A stretch of DNA of 64,000 nt from Albimonas sp963816545 (GCA_963816545.1 CAWFLE010000006.1:372001-436000), one strand, 5' to 3'; numbered from the stretch's first letter, positions 37,998-47,339 are shown. Program-made: numbers and translations. Notes: generated by a model from the letters alone, not told the origin.

Positions 37998-38513
37998 TCA
38001 GCTTTCCCGCCGGCTTTCGCTCAACTTGACGCGAATATGCTCCAGCACCCGCCGGAAGGTCGCGACGTCCTCCTCGGGCAGCCCTTCGACCGCGTCGGCG
38101 ATCATGCCCCGCGTCAGCGGCATGATCGAGGAGATGGCCTCCGCCGCCGCGGCGGTGGGCACGATGCGCTTGGCGCGCTTGTCGTCGGGATGGGGCTGGC
38201 GCTCCACCAGTCCGCGGGCCTCCAGCCGGTCCACGTAGCCGCAAAGGGTCATGGGCTCCACGCCCATGCGGTCCGCGATCTCGGTCTGGCGGGAGCCGGC
38301 GGCCGAGACGGCGTGAACCAGGGCCCGCGCCTCGCCCGTCGTCAGTTCCAGCCCGGCTTCGGTCACACGGGCGCCGAAATCGTTGCGCAGAAGTCGGGCG
38401 ACGTCCTGAACCAGAAAACCGAGAGAGCGGATGTTGGCCTCCACCGCGGGGGCGGCGGCCGGCTCCGGCCTGGCAGGGATGGCCTGCGCGAGCGCGCGGG
38501 ACGAAGCGGTCAT
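37998..38513 (-). CDS. MarR-family transcriptional regulator
   Basis: A 171-residue protein from the Met at 38513, chosen because AGGAGCTGAC precedes it. The winged helix covers roughly residues 55-125 (TGEARALVHAVSAAGSRQTE, RMGVEPMTLCGYVDRLEARG, VERQPHPDDKRAKRIV, with the wing Asp-Lys-Arg-Ala pattern of MarR). It binds DNA as a dimer and is relieved by small ligands. It is divergent from the livK-like gene, a candidate target, with 243 bases between their starts. Confidence 0.9.
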   Translation of the reverse strand: MTASSRALAQAIPARPEPAAAPAVEANIRSLGFLVQDVARLLRNDFGARVTEAGLELTTGEARALVHAVSAAGSRQTEIADRMGVEPMTLCGYVDRLEARGLVERQPHPDDKRAKRIVPTAAAAEAISSIMPLTRGMIADAVEGLPEEDVATFRRVLEHIRVKLSESRRES

Positions 38514-38756
38514 GTCAGCTCCTGTCATGGGCATGGACGTCGTCGCGTTCCGACAAGTCTAAAGCATATCTTCAGCCGCGCAAAGCTTATGCAGGCGCCC
38601 TTCCATGAGGCGGTTCCGGGGCTTCCAGATTGACAGGAACGCCCGGAGCCGACACGGATATGACCGGCCGCGCCGCGGCTTCGCGCGACCCCGCGCGCCG
38701 GCGGCGCCCGGACCGGACCGCCCGCGCGAGGCGGTCCGCAACGACAGGGAGACGAC

Positions 38757-39950
38757 ATGATGAGACCCCACCTCCTCGCCTCCGCCGCCATGGCGCTGGG
38801 CCTCGCGGCCGGCGCCGCGCAGGCCGAAGAGATCAAGATCGGCGTGCTGCTGGGCTACACCGGCCCCATCGAGTCCCTGACCCCCGGCATGGCCGACGCG
38901 GCCGAGCTGGCGATGTCCGAGGTCAACGAGGCCGGCGGCGTGCTTGAGGGCGACACGCTGACCTCCGTGCGGGCGGACTCCACCTGCATCGACAGCGCCG
39001 CCGCCACCGCCGCGGCCGAGCGGCTGGTGACCTCCGAGGGCGTGGTCGCGATCATGGGCGCGGATTGCTCGGGCGTCACCATCGCCACGCTCAACAACGT
39101 GGCCGTGCCGAACGGGGTGGTGATGATCTCCCCCTCCGCCACCTCTCCGGCGCTGACCTCCATCGAGGATCAGGGGATGTTCTTCCGCACCGCCCCCTCC
39201 GACGCGCGGCAGGGCGAGGTGCTGGCCCAGATCCTGTCCGAGAAGGGCGTCGAGGAGATCGCGGTCACCTACACCAACAACGACTACGGCAAGGGTCTCG
39301 CGGACGCCTTCCAGGCCGCGTTCGAGGGGAAGGGCGGCAAGGTCCTGATCTCCTCGGCGCATGAGGACGGCAAGGCGGACTATTCCGCCGAAGTGGGCGC
39401 GCTCTCGGCCTCGGGCGCCGAGTGGCTGGCCGTGTTCGGCTACGCCGACCAGGGCGGCGTGGGCGTGATCCGGGCCGCCACCGACACCGGCGCCTTCGAC
39501 AAGTTCGTGCTCGGCGACGGCATGTTCTCGACCACCCTGATCGACGCGATCGGCTCGGGGCTCGAGGGGAGCATCGGCTCGGTGCCGTGGTCCGACGGCG
39601 ACGGGGCGGAGGCGTTCGTCTCCACCGCCGAGGCGGCGGGCTTCGACCCCGACGGCTCCTACCGGCGCGAGAGCTATGACGCCGCCGCGCTGATCGCGCT
39701 GGCGATCCAGGCGGCGGGGTCGTCCGACCCGGCGGAGTTCGCGGGCAAGATCACGGACGTCGCCAACGCGCCGGGCGAGAAGATCCTGCCGGGCGAGCTG
39801 GGCAAGGCGATCCAGATCCTCAAGGACGGCGGCGACGTGGACTACGTGGGCGCCACCAATGTCGAGCTGATCGGCCCGGGCGAGGCCGCCGGAACCTACC
39901 GCGAGTACGAGGTGGTTGACGGCGAGTACAAGACCGTTCAGTTCCGCTGA
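38757..39950 (+). CDS. Periplasmic substrate-binding protein of a branched-chain amino acid-type ABC transporter
   Basis: A 397-residue exported protein with a clean signal peptide (ending AGAAQAEE). A LivK-type type I periplasmic binding fold follows: IKIGVLLGYTGPIESLTPGM, ADCSGVTIATLNNVAVPNGV and ISPSATSPALTS. It binds amino acids or related amides and delivers them to the LivHM permease encoded downstream. The ATG follows CAGGGAGACGAC. A hairpin between this gene and livG probably keeps its expression higher than that of the permease genes. Confidence 0.92.
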   Translation: MMRPHLLASAAMALGLAAGAAQAEEIKIGVLLGYTGPIESLTPGMADAAELAMSEVNEAGGVLEGDTLTSVRADSTCIDSAAATAAAERLVTSEGVVAIMGADCSGVTIATLNNVAVPNGVVMISPSATSPALTSIEDQGMFFRTAPSDARQGEVLAQILSEKGVEEIAVTYTNNDYGKGLADAFQAAFEGKGGKVLISSAHEDGKADYSAEVGALSASGAEWLAVFGYADQGGVGVIRAATDTGAFDKFVLGDGMFSTTLIDAIGSGLEGSIGSVPWSDGDGAEAFVSTAEAAGFDPDGSYRRESYDAAALIALAIQAAGSSDPAEFAGKITDVANAPGEKILPGELGKAIQILKDGGDVDYVGATNVELIGPGEAAGTYREYEVVDGEYKTVQFR

Positions 39951-39972
39951 CCTGAAGGCCAAGGCCGATTCC

Positions 39973-40001
39973 CCGGCCCGGCGCCCAGCGCGCCGGGCCG
40001 G
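39973..40001 (+). terminator. Strong intercistronic hairpin between the binding-protein gene and livG
   Basis: A perfect 12-bp GC stem (CCGGCCCGGCGC with its complement) has a 5-nt loop. It lies 22 bases after the stop and is not followed by a T run. This is typical of 3'-end stabilisers or partial terminators after binding-protein genes. Confidence 0.65.
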
Positions 40002-40021
40002 TCTCGTTGCAGGGGGCGCCA

Positions 40022-40808
40022 GTGATCCGGGTCGAGCACCTGTCCAAGAGCTTCGGCGGCATCCATGCCGTGGACGACGCGAGCCTGGAGATCCGCGAGG
40101 GCGCGATCACCGGCCTGATCGGGCCGAACGGCGCGGGCAAGACCACGCTGTTCAACGTCATCGCCGGCGCCTTCCCGCCGAGTTCGGGCCGCGTGCTGCT
40201 GGAGGGGGAGGACATCACCGGCCTCAAGCCCCATCAGCTGTTCGAGCGGGGGGTTCTGCGGACCTTCCAGATCGCGCACGAGTTCTCGACCCTCACGGTT
40301 CGGGACAACCTGATGATGGTGCCCCCGCGCGCAGGCGGGGGAGCGGCTGTGGGACGCCTGGTTCCGCCCCGGCCGCGTGCGCGCGCAGGAGGCGGAGATC
40401 CGGGCGCGGGCGGAGGACGTGATCGACTTCCTCCAGCTGGGGCGCGTGGCGGACGAGCTGGCCGGCAACCTGAGCGGCGGGCAGAAGAAGCTGCTGGAGC
40501 TGGGGCGGACCATGATGACCGACGCCCGGATCGTGTTCCTGGACGAGGTGGGGGCGGGCGTGAACCGGACGCTGCTCAACACCATCGGCGACGCGATCCA
40601 GCGCCTGAACCGGGAGCGGGGCTACACCTTCTGCATGATCGAGCACGACATGGAGTTCATCGGGCGGCTCTGCGACCCGGTCATCGTGATGGCCGAGGGT
40701 CGGGTGCTGACCGAGGGGACGGCGGACGAGGTGAAGGCGGACGAGCGGGTGATCGAGGCGTATCTCGGGCGCGGGCTGAAGAACCGCCCCGCGAGGGCGC
40801 GGGCATGA
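40022..40808 (+). CDS. livG: ABC transporter ATP-binding protein LivG, one frameshift
   Basis: The GTG start at 40022 follows AGGGGG. The product has IRVEHLSKSFGGIHAVDDAS, Walker A GPNGAGKTT, the Q-loop region FQIAHEFSTLTVRDNL, signature LSGGQKK, and Walker B RIVFLDEVGAGV (Glu as usual). It ends in EAYLGRGLKNRPARARA. At about 40335 one extra base in a hairpin (CCCCCGC...GCGGGGG) shifts the frame; removing it restores VPPR(Q)AGERLWDAWFRPGR. Sequencing error is the simplest explanation. It is one of two ATPases of the transporter, and its stop overlaps the livF start. Confidence 0.9.
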
Positions 40809-41509
40809 GCGTCCTGATCGGCGAGGCGATGACCGGCGGCTACGGCGCCGCGGACATCCTGCATGACTGCACCATCAGCGTGGATGCTGGAGAGATCGCG
40901 GTGATCGTGGGGCCGAACGGGGCGGGCAAGTCCACGGCGATGAAGGCGCTGTTCGGGATGCTGCCGCTGCGCAAGGGCGCGGTCAGGCTGCGGGAGCGGG
41001 AGATCACCGCGCTGAGCCCGCAGGACCGGGTGAAGGCGGGCATGGCCTTCGTGCCCCAGAACAACAACGTCTTCGCCACCATGACGGTGCAGGAGAACCT
41101 GGAGATGGGCGCCTTCCTGCGCGAGGATGGCGTGGCCGAGACCATGGAGATGGTCTACGGCCTGTTCCCCATCCTGAAGGAGAAGCGCCGCCAGCCGGCC
41201 GGCGAGCTCTCGGGCGGGCAGCGCCAGCAGGTCGCGGTCGGCCGCGCGCTGATGACGAGGCCCGAGGTGCTGATGCTGGACGAGCCGACGGCCGGCGTCT
41301 CGCCCATCGTGATGGACGAGCTGTTCGACAAGATCCTGGAGATCGCGGCCACCGGCCTCGCGATCCTGATGGTGGAGCAGAACGCCCGGCAGGCGCTGGC
41401 CATCGCGGACCACGGCTTCGTGCTGGTGCAGGGCGCCAACGCCTTCACCGACACCGGCGAGGCGCTGATGGCGAACCCCGAAGTGCGCCGCTCCTTCCTG
41501 GGGGGATGA
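40805..41509 (+). CDS. livF: ABC transporter ATP-binding protein LivF
   Basis: The 234-residue ATPase has Walker A GPNGAGKST, VPQNNNVFATMTVQENLEMG (Q-loop), signature LSGGQRQQVAVGRALM, Walker B VLMLDEPTAGVSP, and MVEQNARQAL with the switch region of LivF proteins. It pairs with LivG to drive the LivHM permease. It overlaps livG by four bases (ATGA), and livH starts two bases after its stop. Confidence 0.96.
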   Translation: MSVLIGEAMTGGYGAADILHDCTISVDAGEIAVIVGPNGAGKSTAMKALFGMLPLRKGAVRLREREITALSPQDRVKAGMAFVPQNNNVFATMTVQENLEMGAFLREDGVAETMEMVYGLFPILKEKRRQPAGELSGGQRQQVAVGRALMTRPEVLMLDEPTAGVSPIVMDELFDKILEIAATGLAILMVEQNARQALAIADHGFVLVQGANAFTDTGEALMANPEVRRSFLGG

Positions 41510-41510
41510 G

Positions 41511-42524
41511 ATGACCGACGTCGCCAACGCCCTCGTGCTGTTCATGAACTTCGTCGGCATCCCTGCGCTGGCCTACGGCTCTCAGCTTGCGCTGGGCGCC
41601 TTGGGGGTGACGCTGATCTTCGGGATCCTGCGCTTCGCCTTCTTCGCGCACGGGGACCTGATGGCCTTCGGGACCATGTTCACCGTGCTGGCGACGTGGC
41701 TGCTTCAGGGCTGGGGCGTGAGCCTAGGCCCGCTGCCGACCGCGCTGCTGGCCCTGCCGGTGGGGATCGCGGCGGCGGTGCTGGCGAGCCTCGCCATCGA
41801 CCGCTCGGTCTATGCGTTCTATCGCAAGCAGAAAGCGAAGCCGGTGGTGTTCGTGATCGCCTCGGTGGGGGTGATGTTCCTGCTCAACGGCATCGTGCGC
41901 ATCGTCATCGGCCCCGACGACCAGCGCTTCGCGGACGGAGAGCGGTTCATCGTCACCGTCCCCCAGTTCCGCGACTGGACGGGGCTGGAGGAGGGGCTCG
42001 CCTTCCGCACCACGCAGGGGCTGACCATCGTCGCCGCGGTGCTGGTGATGGCGGCCCTCTTCTGGTTCCTCCAGCGCACCCGCACCGGCAAGGCCATGCG
42101 CGCCTATTCGGACAACGAGGATCTGGCCCTCCTCTCGGGCGTGGACCCCGCGAAGGTGGTGATGGCCTGCTGGATCATCGCCGCCACGCTGGCGACGTTG
42201 GCGGGGGTGCTCTACGGGCTCGACAAGTCCTTCAAGCCGTTCACCTATTTCCAGCTCCTGCTCCCGATCTTCGCGGCCGCGATCCTGGGCGGCATCGGTT
42301 CGCCGCTCGGCGCGGTGGTCGGCGCCTATATCGTCGCCTTCTCGGAGGTCATGGTCACCTACGCCTACCGCAAGTTCGCCATGTACCTGGCGCCCGACGG
42401 ATGGGAGCCGGACGGGCTGATGCAGCTCCTCTCCACCGACTACAAGTTCGCGGTCAGCTTCGTGATCCTGGTGGTGGTGCTGCTGGCGAGGCCGACGGGC
42501 ATCTTCCGGGGGAGGGTCATATGA
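41511..42524 (+). CDS. livH: ABC transporter permease LivH
   Basis: This 337-residue inner-membrane protein has about eight hydrophobic segments. It carries the LivH signature around GVTLIFGILRFAFFAHGDLM and, near the C terminus, FAAAILGGIGSPLGAVVGAY, the loop that contacts the ATPases. It forms half of the pore for branched-chain amino acids or related compounds. Its stop overlaps the livM ATG by three bases. Confidence 0.95.
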   Translation: MTDVANALVLFMNFVGIPALAYGSQLALGALGVTLIFGILRFAFFAHGDLMAFGTMFTVLATWLLQGWGVSLGPLPTALLALPVGIAAAVLASLAIDRSVYAFYRKQKAKPVVFVIASVGVMFLLNGIVRIVIGPDDQRFADGERFIVTVPQFRDWTGLEEGLAFRTTQGLTIVAAVLVMAALFWFLQRTRTGKAMRAYSDNEDLALLSGVDPAKVVMACWIIAATLATLAGVLYGLDKSFKPFTYFQLLLPIFAAAILGGIGSPLGAVVGAYIVAFSEVMVTYAYRKFAMYLAPDGWEPDGLMQLLSTDYKFAVSFVILVVVLLARPTGIFRGRVI

Positions 42525-43891
42525 CGGCGCCGCGCACGCTCGGGGGCTCGCAGGACGCGCGGGGCAGGGTGCGGGGGCCCGGAAGCGGCGCCCTGCGCGG
42601 GCCGCTGCTGTTCGCGGTCATGGCCGCGCTGCTGGTGGCGGTGGGCCTGTTCCAGAGCTGGAACGTCTCGCTCGCGATCCTCAACCTCTGCATCATCTCC
42701 GCGATCATGGCGCTGGGGGTGAACATCGCCTGGGGCTATGCCGGGCTCTTCAACGTGGGCGTGATGGGCTTCGCCGCTCTGGGCGGGCTGGCGGCGGTGC
42801 TGACCGCGCAGGCGCCGGTGCCCGAGGCGTGGGCCGTCGGCTGGCAGGGGCTGGCGCTGACCGTGCTCGCGCTGGCGGCGGCGGTCGCGGCCGTGGCGCT
42901 GGTGCGGGCGCGGATGCGCCGGGGCAAGCTGCGGGCGCTGGTCATCGCCGTGCTGGTGGTGCTCGGCTATTTCCTGGTGCGCGCCGTCTTCGACCCGGCG
43001 GTGGATGCGATCGAGGCGGTGGACCCCGCCACCACCGGCTATCTCGGCGGGCTCGGCCTGCCGGTGGCGGTGTCGTGGCTGGTGGGCGCGCTGCTGGCGG
43101 CGGGGGCGGCGTGGCTGATCGGGAAGGTTTCGCTGGGCTTGCGGTCGGACTATTTCGCCATCGCGACGCTCGGGATCTCGGAGATCGTGATCGCCATCCT
43201 GAAGAACGAGGACTGGCTCGCGCGCGGGGTGAAGAACGTCACCGGCTTGCCGCGCCCGGTTCCCTACGAGGTGGACCTTCAGCAATCCGCCGCCTTCGTG
43301 GCGCGGGCGCAGGACTGGGGGCTCGACCCGGCCGAGGCCTCGGGGATCTGGGTCAAGCTCCTCTACGCGCTCCTGTTCGGCGCGGTGCTGCTGGTGCTGA
43401 TGTGGTTCGCCGAGCGGGCGCAGAAGTCCCCGTGGGGCCGGATGATGCGCGCGATCCGCGACAACGACGCGGCGGCGGCGGCGATGGGGAAGGACGTCAC
43501 CTGGCGCCACCTCCAGACCTTCATGCTCGGCGCGGCGGTGGTGGGGATCGCGGGCGCGATGATGGCCACCTATGACGGGCAGTTCACGCCCGGGACCTAC
43601 AACCCGCTGCGCTTCACCTTCCTGATCTGGGTGATGGTGATCGTGGGCGGCTCGGGGAACAACTGGGGCTCGGTGCTGGGCGGGTTCCTGATCTGGTTCG
43701 TCTGGATCGAGGCGGAGCCGGCGGGTCTGTGGCTGATGTCCGGCATCGCGGGGCTGTTCCCCGAGGGCTCGGCCGTCGCCGCCCACCTGATGGACGGGGC
43801 GCCCCACATGCGCATGATCTTCATGGGGGCGATCCTGCTGCTGGTGATGCGCTTCGCGCCGAGGGGGCTGATCCCGGAGCGGGTGAGGTAG
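42521..43891 (+). CDS. livM: ABC transporter permease LivM
   Basis: A 456-residue inner-membrane protein with around ten hydrophobic segments. LivM signatures are MALGVNIAWGYAGLFNVGVM, YFAIATLGISEIVIAILKNE, SPWGRMMRAIRDNDAAAAAM (the ATPase-contact loop) and VIVGGSGNNWGSVLGGFLIW. It is longer than the usual 320-420 residues because of extra helices around residues 100-190. It is the last gene of the transporter operon and converges on the permease gene of the ArsR unit. Confidence 0.94.
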   Translation: MTAPRTLGGSQDARGRVRGPGSGALRGPLLFAVMAALLVAVGLFQSWNVSLAILNLCIISAIMALGVNIAWGYAGLFNVGVMGFAALGGLAAVLTAQAPVPEAWAVGWQGLALTVLALAAAVAAVALVRARMRRGKLRALVIAVLVVLGYFLVRAVFDPAVDAIEAVDPATTGYLGGLGLPVAVSWLVGALLAAGAAWLIGKVSLGLRSDYFAIATLGISEIVIAILKNEDWLARGVKNVTGLPRPVPYEVDLQQSAAFVARAQDWGLDPAEASGIWVKLLYALLFGAVLLVLMWFAERAQKSPWGRMMRAIRDNDAAAAAMGKDVTWRHLQTFMLGAAVVGIAGAMMATYDGQFTPGTYNPLRFTFLIWVMVIVGGSGNNWGSVLGGFLIWFVWIEAEPAGLWLMSGIAGLFPEGSAVAAHLMDGAPHMRMIFMGAILLLVMRFAPRGLIPERVR

Positions 43892-43925
43892 GGCGCCCCG
43901 CCCCCAAGGAGGGACGGGGCTCGCC

Positions 43926-44955
43926 TCAGACCACCAGCGAGAAGATCGCCCCCGCCAGCACCGCGCCCCCGAGCCCGAGGCCCACATAGGCCGCGAAGAC
44001 CGGCAGGCGCACCAGCGACCACACCGCCGCCATCGCCGGGATGCAGCTCACCGCGCCCGCCGTCGAGGAAGGCCATCGCCGCCCCCGCGCTCATGCCCTG
44101 CGCCATCAGCGCGGCCACCAGCGGCGGGGCGGCGTAGCCGTTGAGGTAGGCCGGCATCCCCACCAGCGCGCCCACGAGGATCGGGACCGGCCCGTCTCCG
44201 CCCGCCAGCGCGCCCACCGCCTCGGCAGGCACGAAGCGGATCATCAGCCCCTCCAGCAGGTAGGCGAGCGCCAGCCACTTGATGAGGAACAGGGCGTTGG
44301 AGCGCGCCTGCTCGGCGAAGGTGCGCCGCCGCTTCTCCTCGGTCCAGAAGCGCCAGACGGGGCGGCCGTTGAAGCCCGAGCCGCAGCCGCAGCCCCCCAT
44401 CGGCGCATCCGCCCGCACCGGCGAGGCGAAGAGCCCCGCCCGCATCGCGCCCGCCATGAACATGCCGCCCGCAAGCCCGATGCCCACCGCCGCCGCCGCC
44501 TTGCCCAGCGCGAAGGTCCACCCCAGCGCGCCCGCGGTGATCATGAAGCTCGCCGGGTCCATCAGCGGCGAGGACAGCCAGAACGCCATCACCGCCGACA
44601 CCGGCGCCCCCAGCGCCAGCAGCCCCGCGATGAAGGGGATCACCTGGCAGGAGCAGAAGGGCGCGAGCCCGCCCACCAGCGCGGCGAGCACGATCATCCG
44701 CGTCTCGTTGCCTTGGAAGGCACGGGCGACGATGGCCTCGGCCCCCGTCGCCTTCAGTCCCGCCACCATGGCGACCGCGACGGCGATGAAGGGCAGGGTG
44801 GAGACGAAGCTCCTCGCCGCCAACCCGAACACCTCCGGCGCGTCCGCGGGCGCCAGGATCGCCGTCGCCGCCGCGATCAGCGCGATCGCGACCCAGACGC
44901 GGTCGAGCGCGTGCAGGCGCCGCCAGCCCGCGCCGCGAAGCACGAGGTCCGTCAT
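43926..44955 (-). CDS. Metal-linked permease (DUF318/PF03773 type), one frameshift
   Basis: The roughly 342-residue membrane protein shows APFCSCQVIPFIAGLLALGA and MAFWLSSPLMDPASFMITAG, the hallmark of this permease family, which includes members tied to arsenic or divalent metals. A cytoplasmic loop contains GGCGCGSGF, a Cys/Gly cluster fit for metal binding. The C terminus breaks at about 44060, where an extra base follows AMAFL. Restoring it gives TAGAVSCIPAMAAVWSLVRL and an end at the stop at 43926-43928. It is co-transcribed with the upstream ArsR gene (four-base overlap), so metal or metalloid efflux is the probable role. Confidence 0.85.
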
Positions 44956-45311
44956 GTCTCGCTCCTTTCCGGGGTCATGCATCCGTCATGGGCGTGCGCC
45001 CTGGGCCCGCCCGCCTCCGCGCAGCATTCGCGCTGGAGGAACCCCGCCAGCGTCTGAATGTTCTCGAAGCTCGCCCGGCAGATCAGGCTGCGCCCCCGCC
45101 GCTCCTGCGTCAGCAGGTTCGCGGCCGAGAGGAACCGCAGGTGGTGCGACAGCGTCGAGGCGGCGATCCCCAGCCGGTCCTGCAAAGCCCCCACCGCCAG
45201 CCCCTCGGGGCCTGCGCGGACGAGGGCGCGGATCACCTCCAGCCGGGGCTCGGAGCCGAGCGCGGCGAAGGCCTGCGCGGCGGATTCGGGGGGGAGCGCT
45301 TCGATTTCCAT
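44952..45311 (-). CDS. ArsR/SmtB-family metalloregulator
   Basis: This 119-residue winged-helix repressor has FAALGSEPRLEVIRALVRAG, LQDRLGIAASTLSHHLRFLS (recognition helix) and EERRGRSLICRASF-like wing text (QERRGRSLICRASF). Cysteines are in LICRAS, in QRECCAEAG and near the C terminus (HAHDGC), with His-Ala-His, giving several candidate metal or metalloid ligands. It would leave its operator on binding the ion. It heads a two-gene operon with the permease. Confidence 0.9.
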   Translation of the reverse strand: MEIEALPPESAAQAFAALGSEPRLEVIRALVRAGPEGLAVGALQDRLGIAASTLSHHLRFLSAANLLTQERRGRSLICRASFENIQTLAGFLQRECCAEAGGPRAHAHDGCMTPERSET

Positions 45312-45330
45312 AATTCTAGTTTCATGGAAA
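45305..45330. promoter_or_regulatory. Probable ArsR operator overlapping the arsR start codon
   Basis: An inverted repeat TTTCCAT ... ATGGAAA (7-bp arms, 12-base AT-rich spacer) lies over the translation start of the ArsR gene. It is strikingly AT-rich against the local background, as expected for an autoregulatory operator/promoter. Confidence 0.5.
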
Positions 45331-45737
45331 CGAAGTGCGCCGTCAACGCCCTTCGCCGGTCACCACCGCGCCGCCAGATGGTGCTCTCCGACACCCGGCC
45401 CGGGGAGAGCCTGAGCCCGAACGTCGCGAGCTGGTGCGCCGCCGTCGCCAGGAGGCGGAGCTCCGCCAGCTCTCACCGAAGTTCCACGTCGCCGGGCGTT
45501 ATGGCGTCGTCGATTGCAGCTCCACGGGCGCGAGCTCCCGCGCCGCCACCCCGATGACGAGCAGCCCCGGCCCCGCCTGACGCGGCCCGCTCATGCGCGC
45601 GACGTAGTTGAACAGCCGCCGCGCCGGCCGGTCGTCAATGGAGGTCGGCGCCCTGCGCGCGCGCGGGGCCGGCGGACGGCGCGCCCGCAGGCCCTACACG
45701 GGAGGGCGGGGCCCGAAGACCCAGCCTCGCCCCTAGC
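45331..45737. other. Gap without an assigned gene
   Basis: About 400 bases lie between the arsR promoter and the end of gloB. On the minus strand 45499-45640 reads like the end of a protein (LFNYVARMSGPRQAGPGLLV followed by IGVAARELAPVEL and a stop), but no start or family is recognised. It may be a gene remnant. Confidence 0.35.
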
Positions 45738-46505
45738 TCAGAACGAATCCTTCCGCCGGCGCACCTCGGCGAAGACCGCGGCGTCGTCGGCCCCCGCGAG
45801 GTCCACGTTCCTCTTCACCGAAGGCTCCGTCGCGCGCAGGAACGGGTTGGTCTCCAGCTCCTCGGCGAGCGTCACGGGCACGATGGGCTCGCCCGCCTCG
45901 TCCGCCTTCGCGATCCGCTCGATCCGGGCCTTCAGCGCCGGGTTCTCCGGCTCGATCGACAGGGCGAAGCGGCCGTTGGCGGCGCCGTAGTTGTGGCCCG
46001 AGTAGACCTGCGTCTGCGGATCCAGCGCCATGATCTTCTTCAGGCTTTCCCACATCTGCAGATGCGTGCCCTCGAACACCCGCCCGCAGCCCAGCGCCAT
46101 CAGGCTGTCGGCGGTGAAGGCCGCCTTCGCGTTCTCGAACGCATAGGCGATGTGCCCGACCGTGTGGCCCGAGACGTCGAGCACCCGCGCGCTCTCGGCC
46201 CCCACCTGCACGGCGTCGCCCTCCGAAACCTGCACGTCCAGCTTGGGCAGGCGCGCGGCGTCCGCCTTGTGGCCCACGGTGCGCGCGCCGTAGGCCTCCA
46301 CCAGCTCGGCCACGCCCTGGATGTGGTCGTCGTGGTGGTGGGTGATCAGGATCAGGTCCAGCTTGCCCCCGGCGGCGTCGATGGCCTTCTTCAGGGGCGC
46401 CGCCTCGGGCGCGTCCACCACGGCCCACACGTCCTGCGAGGGTTCGTGCACCAGGTATCCATAGTTGTCGCTCAGGCAGGGAATGACGGTCACGTTGAGG
46501 GGCAT
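45738..46505 (-). CDS. gloB: Hydroxyacylglutathione hydrolase (glyoxalase II)
   Basis: This 255-residue metallo-beta-lactamase-fold enzyme begins MPLNVTVIPCLSDNYGYLVH. The metal motif is ILITHHHDDHIQGV (THxHxDH), further ligands are in LDVSGHTVGHIAYAF, FTADSLMALGCGRVFEG and VYSGHNYGAANGRFA, and the glutathione-binding C-terminal helices follow. It hydrolyses S-lactoylglutathione to lactate and glutathione in methylglyoxal detoxification. It is divergent from the methyltransferase gene with only 72 bases between starts. Confidence 0.97.
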   Translation of the reverse strand: MPLNVTVIPCLSDNYGYLVHEPSQDVWAVVDAPEAAPLKKAIDAAGGKLDLILITHHHDDHIQGVAELVEAYGARTVGHKADAARLPKLDVQVSEGDAVQVGAESARVLDVSGHTVGHIAYAFENAKAAFTADSLMALGCGRVFEGTHLQMWESLKKIMALDPQTQVYSGHNYGAANGRFALSIEPENPALKARIERIAKADEAGEPIVPVTLAEELETNPFLRATEPSVKRNVDLAGADDAAVFAEVRRRKDSF

Positions 46506-46577
46506 GGGCCCGATCCTCCTTGCATTCGTCGGCTCGTCGCGCAGTCTGCATGTCCCGGCGACGAGGGAAAGGGCGCC

Positions 46578-47339
46578 ATGCATCTCGATGTGGTCGATCT
46601 GCGGCGGTTCTACTACCGCACGCCGCTGGGGCGTGCGGCGCAGCGATCCCTGCAGGAGGCGATCCGCGGCATGTGGCCCAGCGTGGCCGGCGAGACCGTG
46701 GTGGGCTTCGGCTTCGCCGCCCCGTTCCTGCGCCCTCTGATGGGCGAGGCCGCCCGAACCCTGTGCCTGATGCCCGCCCAGCAGGGCGTCTGCCGCTGGC
46801 CGCCCGAGGGGCCCAACGTCTCGGTCCTCACCGACGAAACCCACTGGCCCCTCCCGGCGGGCGTCGCCGACCGCATCGTGGTCGCCCACGCGCTGGAGAA
46901 CTCGGAGCGTCCCGGCCCCCTGCTGGAGGAGATCCACCGCGTCCTCGCCCCCGAGGGACGGGTGATCGTGATCGCCCCCAACCGCACCGGCATGTGGGCG
47001 CGCTCCGACGCCACGCCCTTCGGCCACGGCCGCCCCTATTCCGCGGGGCAGATGGACGCCGTGCTCCGCCGCCATGAATTCGCGCCGGAACGCACCGCAG
47101 CCGCCCTCTACGGGCCGCCGAGCCACCGGCGCTACTGGCTGCGCACCCATCGTCTGTGGGAGGCCATCGGCACCCGGATCGACGCCCGGCGCCTCGCGGG
47201 GGCGGTGCTGGTGGAGGCGACGCGCCGGGTCTACGCCTTCCCCCGCTCGGGGCTGAAGGAACGCTCCCTCTCGCCCCGCGAGGTGCTGGAGGGGCTGACC
47301 CAGCCCGGCCGCCCCAAGCCCGCGCGCCGGGGCCGCTAG
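46578..47339 (+). CDS. Class I SAM-dependent methyltransferase
   Basis: The 253-residue protein opens MHLDVVDLRRFYYRTPLGRA. It has a degenerate SAM loop GETVVGFGFAAPFL, an acidic strand end VSVLTDETHWPLPAGVADRI, and the post-motif EIHRVLAPEGRVIVIAPNRT. This gene next to gloB is a standing Rhodobacterales pair, and its substrate is unknown. The glycine-rich loop is weaker than usual (GFGFA), so activity is likely but not certain. Its stop overlaps the stop of the convergent lipoprotein gene. Confidence 0.86.
   Translation: MHLDVVDLRRFYYRTPLGRAAQRSLQEAIRGMWPSVAGETVVGFGFAAPFLRPLMGEAARTLCLMPAQQGVCRWPPEGPNVSVLTDETHWPLPAGVADRIVVAHALENSERPGPLLEEIHRVLAPEGRVIVIAPNRTGMWARSDATPFGHGRPYSAGQMDAVLRRHEFAPERTAAALYGPPSHRRYWLRTHRLWEAIGTRIDARRLAGAVLVEATRRVYAFPRSGLKERSLSPREVLEGLTQPGRPKPARRGR

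Noticed and set aside
38630..38662. Promoter for the livK-like gene (perfect TTGACA at 38630-38635)
   Set aside because: No acceptable -10 lies at 16-18 bases; the nearest (GATATG) is 21 bases away, so it is not listed as a feature.
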